Assembly (NCBI RefSeq): GCF_023487995.1
Contig: NZ_JAMFKN010000007.1
Location: 1 to 64,000, forward strand
DNA: 64,000 nt
Origin: Thermohalobaculum sediminis
GTDB lineage: Bacteria; Pseudomonadota; Alphaproteobacteria; Rhodobacterales; Rhodobacteraceae
Reading direction: 5' to 3'
This document shows positions 27,579-36,895 of this stretch, in pieces. Position numbers and translations under genes: made by a program. The first letter of the stretch is position 1, and each line of letters opens with the position of its first letter. The notes below the pieces were generated by a model, which was not told the origin of the DNA, ran no database searches, and was given only the letters and a program-made list of their open reading frames with translations.

Positions 27579-30460
27579 CGCTTGCCCTCCCCGCGGGCGG
27601 TCCATGCGCTGCCCCAGCGGACCTCGGACGGCGCGGGTCCGACCGGCGAGGCCTGCCGGCCGGTGCGCGGCAGGCTCTCGCCATCACCCTCGGCCTTCTC
27701 GATGCGCACGCGCAGGTCGTACCATGCCGCCTGGCCGGTCACGGGGTCCGAGTTCGACCAGCGCAAGCCGTCGCCCTTCTCGGGCAGCAGTTCCTTGATG
27801 AGATGATTGAGCAGGAAGCCGCGACGGGCCTCGGGCGCATCGGGGCTCAGCGCCCACGCCCCCTCGCGCTTGCCGATGGCGTTCCAGGTCCAGACGGTCG
27901 AGGAGTTCACCGCCCGCATCCCCCTGACGCGGACCCGGATGCGGCCGTGATGCGAGATCACCCAGGCCCAGTCGCCGTCCGAAAGCCCCGCCTCGGCCAT
28001 CGCGGCGGCCGGGACATAGAGCGGGTTCTCGCCGTGGATCTGTCTCAGCCACGCATTCTGGCTGCCCCAGGCGTGATACATCGCCGCCGGGCGCTGGGTG
28101 ATGGCATGGAGGGGGTAGTCCGCGAGGTCGAGCCCCGCGCCCTCGAAGGGCTCCCACCAGACCGGCAGGGGGTCGAAGGCCAGCTTGATGCGGTCGCGCA
28201 GGTGGTCGGGCGGCTGGCGGACCCCATGCCCCTCGGCGGCAAGCTGGAAACGGCGCAGCGGCTCGGAATAGAGCTGGAACACGTAAGGTTGCGGCTTGTC
28301 GTAGAAGCCCATTGCCACGGCCCAGTCCTGGTAGCCCGCATTCGCCTGCTTCATGAAGCGCGCGCCCTCGGGCACCTCACCCTGCCAGAAGCCGCCATTG
28401 GCGACGTAAAGCGCCAACTGGTCGGGGTTCGGCGCGCCGCGCCCCTCGGCCGTCCCGTCGCCGCGCCAGCCGGCCAGAGGACCCACGCCGGGGCGGCGTT
28501 CGTGACGCACGATGTAGTCGGCGTAGTCGGCGTATTTCGGGCGCCCGCCCTCGTCGGTGAAGCCCGGCAGGCCCAGCCGCGCGCCGAGGTCGATCAGCAC
28601 CGACTGGAAGCCGCGCACGTCGCGCCCCGGCGCCTGGCTCTCGGGCGGCACCACCGGCCAGCGGATCGCGTCGGCGGCATGGTCGGGCTCGGAAATCGGG
28701 CGGTCCAAGAGGCTGATGCAGTCGTGGCGTTCCAGATAGGTGGTGTCGGGCAGGATCAGGTCGGCATAGGCCACCATCTCGGACGAATAGGCGTCCGAGT
28801 AGATGATCCTCGGGATCTGATACTCGCCGTCCTCGCGCCGGCGGGTCAGCATCTCGATCACGCCCGCGGTGTTCATCGACGAGTTCCAAGCCATGTTGGC
28901 CATGTAGAGAAACAGCACGTCGACCGGGTAAGGATCGCCCGCCGCGGCGTTCGAGATGACCATGTGCATCATCCCGTGGGCGGCCAGCGGCGCCTCCCAC
29001 GAGAACGCCTTGTCTATGCGCACCGGCCGCCCCTCGGCGTCGAGCGCGAGATCTTCGGGGCCGCGCGGCAGGCCCAGATGCGGGCCCGGCAACGGGCAGT
29101 TGGGCGCGGTGTGGCAGTGCGGTGTGGGATGGGCCTCGACGGGCTTCGGGTAAGGCGGCTTGAAGCGGAACCCGCCGGGCGCCTCGACCGTTCCCAGCAG
29201 AAGCTGCAACAGGTGCAGCGCCCGGCACGTCTGGAACCCGTTGGAATGGGCCGAGATCCCGCGCATCGCGTGGAAGGCGACCGGGCGACCGGTGACGCGC
29301 TCGTGCCGCTCGCCGCGGAAGTCCGTCCACGGCTCGTCGACCGTGACGGGATGGTGGAAGGCCGCGTCCGCGATCTCGGCGGCGAGGCGGCGGATCGTGG
29401 CGGCGGGGATGCCGCAGCGCGCGGCGACCGCCTCGGGCGCGTGCTCGGGGTCGAGATACTTGCGCGCCATCAGCTCGAACACCGGACTCGCCCGCCCGCC
29501 CGAGGGCGCCGGGAAGTCGCCCTTCAGTGCGGGATCGAGCCCCGGCGCGTCGAAGGGCTGCGCACGGTCGGTCGCGCGGTCCCACACCAGCGGCCTGCCC
29601 GCCTCGTCGCGCAGGAAAAGGCCGAAGGTCGGGCCGGGGTTGCGATCGATGAGGAACGGCGCGTTGGTCCAGCGCGCGAGATAGCCGACATCGACATGCC
29701 CGGTGCGGATCAGCTCGTGCACCAGCGCCAGAATGAACAACCCGTCGGTCCCCGGCGTGATGCCCACCCACTCGTCGGCGATGGCGTTGTAGCCGGTGCG
29801 CACCGGGTTCACGCCGATCACCTTGGCGCCGCGGCCCTTCAGCTTGCCAAGACCGATCTTGATGGGGTTCGAATCATGGTCCTCCGCCACGCCGAAGATC
29901 ATGAAGAGCCGCGTGCGCTCCCAGTCCGGGGTGCCGAACTCCCAGAACGCGCCGCCCAGGGTGTAGAGCCCCGCCGCCGCCATGTTGACCGAACAGAAGC
30001 CGCCATGCGCGGCGTAGTTGGGCGTGCCGAACTGCTGCGCCCACCACGAGGTCAGCGACTGTGACTGGTCGCGCCCGGTGAAGAAGGCGAGCTTGCGGGG
30101 GTCGCTGGCCCGGATCGGCCCAAGCCATTCTGCCGCGGTCGCCAGCGCCTCGTCCCACGAGATTTCCTCGAACTCGCCCGAGCCGCGCGGACCCTTGCGC
30201 CTCAGCGGCCGCATCAGGCGCGCGGGCGAGTAGTGCTGCATGATCCCCGCCGAGCCCTTGGCGCAGAGCACGCCACGGTTGATCGGGTGGTCGCGGTTGC
30301 CCTCGATGTAGGAGATCAGCGGAACGCCGTCCGCGGTCTCGCGGATATGCACGTTGATGCCGCAGCGGCAGGCGCACATGTAGCAGGTGGTGCGCCGGAT
30401 CTCGTCCGAGACATGCGGGCTCGTCTCGACCCTCGGCCCTGTCGCCGCCGCTCCGCTCAC
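27575..30460 (-). CDS. soeA: Sulfite dehydrogenase, molybdopterin subunit
   Basis: A 961-residue molybdenum bis-MGD oxidoreductase of the DMSO-reductase superfamily, closest in layout to SoeA, which oxidises sulfite to sulfate in the cytoplasm. The N-terminal 4Fe-4S motif is C26, C29, C33 and C66 (TTCYMCACRCGINV and GVLCAKGSAG). Cys156 in GGFCSVNM is the likely molybdenum ligand. There is no twin-arginine signal, which argues against a periplasmic reductase. I chose the GTG at 30460 because GGAGG lies 6 bases upstream; an ATG at 30655 would add an unrelated 65 residues. Order soeA-soeB-soeC with overlaps. Alternative: another PsrA/PhsA-like enzyme. Confidence 0.85.
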   Translation of the reverse strand: MSGAAATGPRVETSPHVSDEIRRTTCYMCACRCGINVHIRETADGVPLISYIEGNRDHPINRGVLCAKGSAGIMQHYSPARLMRPLRRKGPRGSGEFEEISWDEALATAAEWLGPIRASDPRKLAFFTGRDQSQSLTSWWAQQFGTPNYAAHGGFCSVNMAAAGLYTLGGAFWEFGTPDWERTRLFMIFGVAEDHDSNPIKIGLGKLKGRGAKVIGVNPVRTGYNAIADEWVGITPGTDGLFILALVHELIRTGHVDVGYLARWTNAPFLIDRNPGPTFGLFLRDEAGRPLVWDRATDRAQPFDAPGLDPALKGDFPAPSGGRASPVFELMARKYLDPEHAPEAVAARCGIPAATIRRLAAEIADAAFHHPVTVDEPWTDFRGERHERVTGRPVAFHAMRGISAHSNGFQTCRALHLLQLLLGTVEAPGGFRFKPPYPKPVEAHPTPHCHTAPNCPLPGPHLGLPRGPEDLALDAEGRPVRIDKAFSWEAPLAAHGMMHMVISNAAAGDPYPVDVLFLYMANMAWNSSMNTAGVIEMLTRRREDGEYQIPRIIYSDAYSSEMVAYADLILPDTTYLERHDCISLLDRPISEPDHAADAIRWPVVPPESQAPGRDVRGFQSVLIDLGARLGLPGFTDEGGRPKYADYADYIVRHERRPGVGPLAGWRGDGTAEGRGAPNPDQLALYVANGGFWQGEVPEGARFMKQANAGYQDWAVAMGFYDKPQPYVFQLYSEPLRRFQLAAEGHGVRQPPDHLRDRIKLAFDPLPVWWEPFEGAGLDLADYPLHAITQRPAAMYHAWGSQNAWLRQIHGENPLYVPAAAMAEAGLSDGDWAWVISHHGRIRVRVRGMRAVNSSTVWTWNAIGKREGAWALSPDAPEARRGFLLNHLIKELLPEKGDGLRWSNSDPVTGQAAWYDLRVRIEKAEGDGESLPRTGRQASPVGPAPSEVRWGSAWTARGEGKR

Positions 30461-30644
30461 TGCACCCTCCGCGCCTGCACCACGAGCCCCATTTTCAGGA
30501 TTTTTCCGGTGGATGCGAGGGGCCAGTTCCGGGCGGAGTGCCGGACCAGCCGAGCGGCCGCGCGGAGTGTGAAGGTCATCACAGAAACCGAATCGAAATC
30601 CTGCGATCTTTCCCGCAGATGAAGACCTTGGATGGGGCTGACAG

Positions 30645-31355
30645 ATGATCGACATCTTCGAGCGTTTCGCGATCTCCTGGGTTCCGCAGCCCGGTAGCCC
30701 GCTGGCACGCTTCGGCGCATCGTGGACCGGCTGGTGCGCCGACGCCGCCGAGCGCCGCCCACGCTACAGCCGTACCCGCCTACCGTTCCGGCCCGAGCAG
30801 GTGACGGGGCCGCTTGAGTATCAGGGCCTGCACGCCCCGATCCGCGCGGCCTTCCGCTTCCGCGCGGGCGCCAGCGTCTGGGCCTTCGAGCGCGAGCTGT
30901 CGGCGCTGTCCGAGGTGCTGCGCGCCTTCCTGCTTCCGCGCCTCTCGGTCGCCGTGGTCGACGGGCGCATCGTGCTGACGCCGGCCGCCGGGTCGTCGGC
31001 GCTCGACGACTTCATCAGGACGATCAACGCTCGGATCGCCCGCTTCGACGCCGAGGAGGATGCCACCGGCACCAGCCGCATTCCCACGCTGTTCATGTTG
31101 CCGCTGACCCGCCGGCTGGCGCCCGAGGAGGCCGAGGCGCTGGCACGTCCGCTGGCGCGCGAGCTCGAGCCGATCCTCGCCGAACGCCAGCACGTCGTCG
31201 ACTTCGCCGTGATGGGGGACCCCGGCGGCGGCCGCGCGCTCCGCGTGATCGAGCGGCTGGAGCTGGCCGAGCCGGTCCAGGCCATCGACCTGCGCGGGCT
31301 CGCCTGCAGCGGGCCCCGGCTCTACACCGGCATCGGGCTTCGGGCGATCAACTGA
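30645..31355 (+). CDS. DUF1045 protein with degenerate 2H motifs
   Basis: A 236-residue cytoplasmic protein that follows the DUF1045 ('phosphonate operon') pattern throughout: FAISWVPQPGSPLARFGASW at the start, LEYQGLHAPIRAAFRF in the middle and LTRRLAPEEAEAL then ALRVIERLEL near the end. DUF1045 proteins belong to the 2H phosphoesterase superfamily, which uses two H-x-T/S motifs. Here the first is HAP and the place expected for the second reads FMLPLT with no histidine, so it is probably not a normal catalyst. It is divergent from soeA and shares its promoter region; no phosphonate genes are nearby. Confidence 0.7.
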   Translation: MIDIFERFAISWVPQPGSPLARFGASWTGWCADAAERRPRYSRTRLPFRPEQVTGPLEYQGLHAPIRAAFRFRAGASVWAFERELSALSEVLRAFLLPRLSVAVVDGRIVLTPAAGSSALDDFIRTINARIARFDAEEDATGTSRIPTLFMLPLTRRLAPEEAEALARPLARELEPILAERQHVVDFAVMGDPGGGRALRVIERLELAEPVQAIDLRGLACSGPRLYTGIGLRAIN

Positions 31356-31387
31356 GACCGCTTCGCGCGGATCAAGCCGCGCTGCAT

Positions 31388-31413
31388 GCGCCCCGGGCTC
31401 GACCCGGGGGCGC
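31388..31413. terminator. GC-rich hairpin between convergent genes
   Basis: GCGCCCCGGG (31388-31397) pairs with CCCGGGGGCGC (31403-31413; one bulged G) over a 5-base loop, just past the DUF1045 gene. It has no U-run. Confidence 0.45.
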
Positions 31414-31439
31414 GTCCTGTCCTCGGCCATCGCGCCGAG

Positions 31440-31461
31440 GCCCCGCCCCGGGGGGCGGGGC
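31440..31461. terminator. Second GC-rich hairpin between convergent genes
   Basis: GCCCCGCCCC (31440-31449) and GGGGCGGGGC (31452-31461) are perfectly complementary with a 2-base gap. Together with the hairpin at 31388 it may insulate the convergent DUF1045 and MttB-family genes. Confidence 0.4.
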
Positions 31462-31514
31462 AGCCCGGTCTTCCCTGACCCGCTCCCGTAGACACGGGCT
31501 CGGATGAGCCCGCC

Positions 31515-33113
31515 TCAGAGTCCCACCGCCTGCTGCGGCAGGTGGATGCGGAAGCGCGCTCGGATGGCCCGGTCGGTCTCGGCCGGGACATGCGCGGGGA
31601 AATAGCCGCCGAGGATCTCGTGCTTGCGCGCCACCGCGCGGGCGACCAGATCCGGGCGGCCCTTCTCGACCCACTCCTTCGGCGAGGTGCGGTCGCCGAG
31701 GCGCGGATAGACATAGTCGCGCTGCATCAGGCCCAGCGTCTGGCCATGGCCGAGGTAATGCCCCGGCCCCTCGAGGCAGACCGATCGCATCACGTCGAGC
31801 GAGAGCGCATCCTCGGTCACCTCGATCCCGCGCACGCAGCGTTGCGCCTGGCCCAGCAGATCGTCGCCGAGGATCAGGCTCTCGTGGCAGAAGCCGAGCA
31901 GCGAAGCATGCATCCCCACCGCCTCGTAGACCATGTTGAGCCCCGCGAGGCCCGCCATGACATTCGAGCACATCTGCTCCCACCCGGCCTGCATGTCCGG
32001 GAGCTTTGCGTCCGCGATGCCGGCGGCCGAGCCGCCCGGAAGGCCGTAGAAGCGGTGCATCTGCGCGCAGCCCGCCGTGAGCAGCGCCTGCTCGCCCGAG
32101 CCGCCCGACATCGCCCCCGTCCGCAGGTCCGAGACGAACGGCCATGTGCCGAACACCGCCGGGTGGCCCGGCGCGATGGCGTTCACATAGACCACCCCCG
32201 CGAGGCATTCCGCCACCGCCTGCACGATCGCCCCGGCGATCGAGGCGGGCGCCGTCGCCCCCGCCTGCCCCGCGCTCAGCAGCAGGATCGGCATGCCCGC
32301 GCGGATCAGCGCCTCCATGACGAGGCAGCTTTCGGTCGCGAACTTCATCGGCGGCACGACGAAGCAGTTCGAGTTCGAGATGAAGGGCCGGGCGCGCCAC
32401 CTGTCCTCGCCGCCCGCCAGCAGGTGGATCAGCTCCATCGCCGGGGGGATGTGGGAGGCTTCGGTGAAGCTGACGCCCACATGCTTCGAGGTGCCGCGCG
32501 CGCAGGCATAGATGGTGTTGAGGTCCATCTCGAGGTTGTCCGCGATGTCGCGGCAGACCATCGGGCGCTGGAAGAAGTGCACGTTGTCCAGCGTCTCGGT
32601 GATCCGCGCGGCGTCGTAGAGGTCCTGTACCGTCGAGTCGCGATAGACGCGACCGCCCACATCGACCATGTGCACCGCCGCGCCCGCCGTGCCGTAGTGC
32701 ACCCGCGTGCCGCTGAGCAGCAGATCGTGGCGCGGGTCCTGCCCGCACAGCGTGATGTCGCGCGCCGCCACCGCCAGCATGTCCTCGACCAACGCGCGAG
32801 GGAAGCGGATGCGCCCGTCCGCGCCCTGCACTGCGCCCGCATTCGTCAGGATCGCGACCCCCGAGGGCGGCGCGTCGGCGAGGCCGATCTCCTCGAGCGC
32901 GGTCAGCGCCGCCTCGTGGATGCGGGCGACGCCTGACTCGGTCAGCGGCTGGTACTGGCCGCCGCTCATGCCGGGGCGGATCGGGCGCACATCGTCGGCG
33001 AGGGGCGCGGCCCGCATCGCCTGTCGCGCGGCGCGCCCGCCCGCGCGGCGGGTGCGGCAGGTTGCGGGCTCGTCCACGGCGTCAGAGGCCGGCGCGGTAT
33101 CGGTCTGGTCCAT
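31515..33113 (-). CDS. Trimethylamine methyltransferase (MttB) family, non-pyrrolysine
   Basis: A 532-residue TIM-barrel methyltransferase of the MttB superfamily. It runs without any in-frame stop, so it is the non-pyrrolysine type. That group includes glycine betaine, carnitine and proline betaine methyltransferases that pass the methyl to a corrinoid protein. Conserved-looking stretches are HYGTAGAAVHMVDVGG, NSNCFVVPPMKF and FCHESLILGDDLLGQAQ. The ATG at 33113 has GGAG 6 bases upstream, better than the ATG at 33125. No corrinoid protein or reductive activator is encoded here, so the methyl acceptor is unclear. It neighbours the methylamine/betaine operon. Confidence 0.8.
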   Translation of the reverse strand: MDQTDTAPASDAVDEPATCRTRRAGGRAARQAMRAAPLADDVRPIRPGMSGGQYQPLTESGVARIHEAALTALEEIGLADAPPSGVAILTNAGAVQGADGRIRFPRALVEDMLAVAARDITLCGQDPRHDLLLSGTRVHYGTAGAAVHMVDVGGRVYRDSTVQDLYDAARITETLDNVHFFQRPMVCRDIADNLEMDLNTIYACARGTSKHVGVSFTEASHIPPAMELIHLLAGGEDRWRARPFISNSNCFVVPPMKFATESCLVMEALIRAGMPILLLSAGQAGATAPASIAGAIVQAVAECLAGVVYVNAIAPGHPAVFGTWPFVSDLRTGAMSGGSGEQALLTAGCAQMHRFYGLPGGSAAGIADAKLPDMQAGWEQMCSNVMAGLAGLNMVYEAVGMHASLLGFCHESLILGDDLLGQAQRCVRGIEVTEDALSLDVMRSVCLEGPGHYLGHGQTLGLMQRDYVYPRLGDRTSPKEWVEKGRPDLVARAVARKHEILGGYFPAHVPAETDRAIRARFRIHLPQQAVGL

Positions 33114-33287
33114 CGCATTCTCCATCGGCCGGGCAAGCGGCGCGTGCTGCATCGAAGCTAGGGAGCGGGCTGCTCGTTTCTCTCGCCCATTTGCGGCCCG
33201 AAGCGCCGCTTTCGGGCGCCGGGACGCCGCTTCCCTGCCACGGCGGGGCGCGATAGGGTGCGGCGGCCGACGGGACGGGGACCGCAG

Positions 33288-34436
33288 ATGGATCTGACAA
33301 ATCGCGACATCGTCGAGCTGACCGACTTGCGCCGGCGGCTGCACCGCATGCCCGAGGTCTCGGGCGAGGAAGCCGCCACCGCCGCCGAGGTGGCGGCGAT
33401 GCTGCGCGCGGCCGGGCCCAACCGGGTGCTGACTGGCCTTGGCGGGCATGGCGTGGCCGCGGTCTGGGAGGGCGCCGGGCCCGGCCCAACGGTGATGTTC
33501 CGCGCCGAGTTGGACGCGCTGCCGATCGAGGAGATCTCGGACGCGCCGCACCGCTCGGGCATGCCCGGCAAGGGGCATCTGTGCGGCCATGACGGGCATA
33601 TGGCGATCCTCGCGGGGCTCGCGCGGCTGGTGGGGCGCAGGCCGCCCGCCCGCGGGCGGGTGGTGCTGATGTTCCAGCCGGCCGAGGAGGATGGCTCGGG
33701 CGCCGCTGCGGTGATCGCCGACCCGCGGTTCGGCGGGATCGCGCCGGATTTCGCCTTCGCGCTGCACAACCTGCCGGGCCTGCCGCTGGGCGCGGCGGCG
33801 CTGGCCGCGGGGCATGTCAACTGCGCGTCGGTGGGCCTGATGATCCGCCTCTCGGGCCGCACCTCGCATGCCTCGGTGCCCGAAGCCGGGGTCTCGCCCG
33901 CGCCGGCCGTCGCGCGGCTGATCCCTGCGCTGGCGGCGCTGGGACCTGGGGGCGCGCTGGTGCCGGGCTTCCGGCTTGCCACCGTCACCCATGCGCGCCT
34001 CGGCGAGCCCGCCTTCGGCATCGCGCCGGGCGAGGCCGAGATCCGGGTGACGCTGCGGGCGCTGACGGACCCGGACATGGCCGCGCTGCTGGCCCAGGCC
34101 GAGGCGCTGGCCCGGGCCGAGGCGGCCGCCGAAGGGCTTGGCCTCGGGCTCAGCCGCCACGACGCCTTCGACGCCTGCGAGAACGATGCCGAGGCCACCG
34201 CCCATCTTGCCCGCGCGCTGCAGGCCGAGGGCGTGGCGCCGGCCGATTTCGAACTGCCGATGCGGGCGTCCGAGGATTTCGGCCGGTTCGGCCAGCGCGC
34301 GAAGGCCGCGATGATGTTTCTGGGCGCGGGCGAGCGCCAGCCGATGCTGCATAATCCCGACTACGACTTCCCCGACGCGCTGATCGCGCCGGGGGTGCGG
34401 ATTTTCAACCGGGTCCGCCGCGCACTTACCGGCTAG
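33288..34436 (+). CDS. M20-family metal-dependent amidohydrolase
   Basis: A 382-residue cytoplasmic hydrolase of the M20D (hippurate hydrolase/AbgA-like) type. Visible metal-site motifs are CGHDGH (99-104), FQPAEEDGSG with the catalytic glutamates, LHNLPG and LHNPDYDF. A dimerisation domain sits between (HVNCASVGLMIRLSGRTSHA). It probably cleaves an N-acyl amino acid or similar amide. It is alone on this strand inside the methylamine/betaine region, and its stop codon overlaps that of the convergent flavoprotein gene, so a role in processing an amide-linked substrate is possible (inference). Confidence 0.85.
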   Translation: MDLTNRDIVELTDLRRRLHRMPEVSGEEAATAAEVAAMLRAAGPNRVLTGLGGHGVAAVWEGAGPGPTVMFRAELDALPIEEISDAPHRSGMPGKGHLCGHDGHMAILAGLARLVGRRPPARGRVVLMFQPAEEDGSGAAAVIADPRFGGIAPDFAFALHNLPGLPLGAAALAAGHVNCASVGLMIRLSGRTSHASVPEAGVSPAPAVARLIPALAALGPGGALVPGFRLATVTHARLGEPAFGIAPGEAEIRVTLRALTDPDMAALLAQAEALARAEAAAEGLGLGLSRHDAFDACENDAEATAHLARALQAEGVAPADFELPMRASEDFGRFGQRAKAAMMFLGAGERQPMLHNPDYDFPDALIAPGVRIFNRVRRALTG

Positions 34437-36895
34437 GCCCGCACCCGCGCGGCGGTGGGATCGTAGAGCGGCTTGAGGCTCGCCTCGGCCGGGACGCGCA
34501 CGCCCGCGACCTCGATCTCCCAGGCCGAGGCCATCAGCGCGGCGGGCGTCTCGCCCGGACACGGCACATAGCCCATGCCGATGGCAGCGCCGAGGTGGTG
34601 GCCATAGGCACCCGAGGTCAGCTGGCCCACGATCCGCCCGTCCCGCAGGATCGGCTCGTTGTGATAGAGCAGCGGCTCGGGGTCCTTCAGCCTGAACTGC
34701 ATCATCCGGCGCGCCAGGCCCGCCTCGCGCTTCGCCAGCACCGCCTCGCGGCCGATGAAGTCGCCGAAGCGGGACGGCACCTTGTCCACCTTCACCGCGA
34801 AGCCCAGTCCCGCCTCGAGGATGTGGTCCTCGTCGGTGATGTCATGGCCCCAGTGGCGGAACGCCTTCTCGATGCGGCAGGAATCAAGCACGTGGAGGCC
34901 GCAGAGCCTGAGCCCATGCGCGCGCCCCTCCTCCTCGATCGCCTCGAAGACATGGGCGGCCTGGTCGGAGGGGACGTAAAGCTCCCAGCCCAGTTCGCCC
35001 ACATAGGACACGCGATGCGCCCGGCCGCGGCCCATGGCGATCTCGACCTCTTGCGCCGTGCCGAAAGGGAAGGCGTCGTTCGCAAGGCTCGCGCCGATCG
35101 CGGGGGCGAGCAGGTCGCGCGCCTTCGGCCCCATCACCGCCAGCACCGCCTCGGCCGAGGTCACGTCGGTGGCGATGCAATGCGCGTCATCGGGCGTGAG
35201 GCGCCGGATACGGCCGAGGTCGCGGCTCGCCGTGGCGGCGGGGGTAACCACCAGGAAGGCGGTGTCGCTAAGGCGCGTGACCGTCACGTCGGCCTCGATA
35301 CGACCCTTGGCGTTCAGAAACTGGGTGTAGACGATACGGCCCACCGGCACGCGGACGTCGGCGCCGCAAATGCGTTGCAGCACGTCCTCGGCGTCGCGGC
35401 CCTCGACCCGGATCTTGCCGAAGGTGGAGAGGTCGAACATCCCCACCCCTTCGCGGACGGCGCGGTGTTCCTCGGCGGCGTTCTCGAACCAGTTCTGGCG
35501 ACCCCAGCTGTAGCGGTATTCACGCTCTTGCCCAGGTTTCGCGAACCAGTTCGCGCGCTCCCAGCCCCCGGTCTCGCCGAACACGGCGCCGCGGGCCTTG
35601 AGGTGCTCGTGCAGCGGCGTGCGCCGGATGCCGCGGGCGGTGGCGGGCTGGCGGTAGGGGAAGTGGTCGGCGTAAAGCAGCCCCAGCGTCTCGGTCGAGC
35701 GTTCGACCAGATACCGCTTGTTCGACTGGAAGGGCTGCATCCGGCGGATATCGACGTCCCACAGGTCGAAGGGCGCCTCGCCGTCCTCCATCCACTGCGC
35801 CAGCGCCATGCCCGCGCCCCCCGCCGACTGGATGCCGATCGAGTTGAACCCCGCCGCGACCCAGAAGCCGCGCGTCTCGGGCGCCTCGCCCAGCAGGTAG
35901 CGATCGTCAGGGGTGAAGCTCTCGGGGCCGTTGAAGAAGGTCTTGATCCCCGCGCTCGCCAGCATCGGCATGCGGTGCGCGGCCTTCTCGAGGATCGGCT
36001 CGAAATGGTCGAAATCCTCGGGCAGCTGGTCGAAGCAGAAATCTTCGGGGATGCCGTTCATCCCCCAGGGCTTCGAGACCGGCTCGAAGGCGCCGAGCAG
36101 GAACTTGCCCGCGTCCTCCTTGTAATAGGCGCATTCGTCGGGCACGCGCAGGACCGGCATCTGGCCGAGGCCCTCGATGGGTTCCGTCACGATGTAGAAA
36201 TGCTCGCAGGCCTGCAGCGGCACCGAGACGCCGGCCATGCGGCCCACCTCGCGGCCCCACATGCCGGCGCAGTTGACGACGATTTCCGCGCGGATGGTCC
36301 CCGCCTCGCCGCCCATCGCCCAATCGACGCCGGTGACGCGGCCGCCCTCGCGCCGGACCCCGGTGACCTTCGCGCCCTCGACGATGCGCGCGCCGCGCAT
36401 CCGCGCGCCCTTGGCCAGCGCCAGCGCGATGTTGCCGGGATCGCCCTGCCCGTCGGTCGGCAGCCAAACGCCGCCCACCACGTCATCGGTGTTGAGATGG
36501 GGGTAGCGCGCCTTCACCTCTGCCGGGCTGATTTCCTCGACCGGCACCCCGAAGGCGCGCGCCATCGAGGCCGAGCGCCACAGCTCCTCGCGCCGCTCGG
36601 CGGTCAGCGCCACGCTGATCGAGCCGCATTGCCGAAGCCCCGTGGCGGCCCCGGTCTCGGCCTCGAGCCCGCGGTATAGGTCGGCCGAGTATTTCGCGAG
36701 CCGCGTCATGTTGGCCGAGGCGCGAAGCTGGCCGATCAGCCCCGCCGCGTGCCAGGTGGTGCCGCAGGTGAGCTGCTTGCGCTCGAGCAGCACCACGTCG
36801 GTCCAGCCGAGCTTGGTCAGGTGATAGGCGACCGAGCAGCCGATCACGCCGCCCCCGATGATGACGGCGCGGGCCTGGGTGGGCAGAGTGCTCAT
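34433..36895 (-). CDS. Dimethylglycine/sarcosine-dehydrogenase-like flavoprotein
   Basis: An 820-residue two-part enzyme. The N-terminal DAO domain (about 1-390) has the FAD motif VIIGGGVIGCSVAYHL (11-26) and TCGTTWHAAG, where His49 matches the residue that binds FAD covalently in dimethylglycine dehydrogenase. A FAO_M linker and the C-terminal GcvT folate-binding half (about 430-820; GELGWELYVPSD) follow. It should oxidise an N-methyl group and pass the one-carbon unit to tetrahydrofolate. The start overlaps the upstream gene by 4 bases. Last gene of the seven-gene operon; a paralogue is at 39353-41803. Substrate unproven. Confidence 0.85.
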   Translation of the reverse strand: MSTLPTQARAVIIGGGVIGCSVAYHLTKLGWTDVVLLERKQLTCGTTWHAAGLIGQLRASANMTRLAKYSADLYRGLEAETGAATGLRQCGSISVALTAERREELWRSASMARAFGVPVEEISPAEVKARYPHLNTDDVVGGVWLPTDGQGDPGNIALALAKGARMRGARIVEGAKVTGVRREGGRVTGVDWAMGGEAGTIRAEIVVNCAGMWGREVGRMAGVSVPLQACEHFYIVTEPIEGLGQMPVLRVPDECAYYKEDAGKFLLGAFEPVSKPWGMNGIPEDFCFDQLPEDFDHFEPILEKAAHRMPMLASAGIKTFFNGPESFTPDDRYLLGEAPETRGFWVAAGFNSIGIQSAGGAGMALAQWMEDGEAPFDLWDVDIRRMQPFQSNKRYLVERSTETLGLLYADHFPYRQPATARGIRRTPLHEHLKARGAVFGETGGWERANWFAKPGQEREYRYSWGRQNWFENAAEEHRAVREGVGMFDLSTFGKIRVEGRDAEDVLQRICGADVRVPVGRIVYTQFLNAKGRIEADVTVTRLSDTAFLVVTPAATASRDLGRIRRLTPDDAHCIATDVTSAEAVLAVMGPKARDLLAPAIGASLANDAFPFGTAQEVEIAMGRGRAHRVSYVGELGWELYVPSDQAAHVFEAIEEEGRAHGLRLCGLHVLDSCRIEKAFRHWGHDITDEDHILEAGLGFAVKVDKVPSRFGDFIGREAVLAKREAGLARRMMQFRLKDPEPLLYHNEPILRDGRIVGQLTSGAYGHHLGAAIGMGYVPCPGETPAALMASAWEIEVAGVRVPAEASLKPLYDPTAARVRA

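Noticed and set aside
27569-30064. An 831-codon plus-strand open frame over soeA
   Set aside because: The minus strand encodes clear molybdopterin and Fe-S motifs; the plus frame is compositionally a mirror image with no domain.
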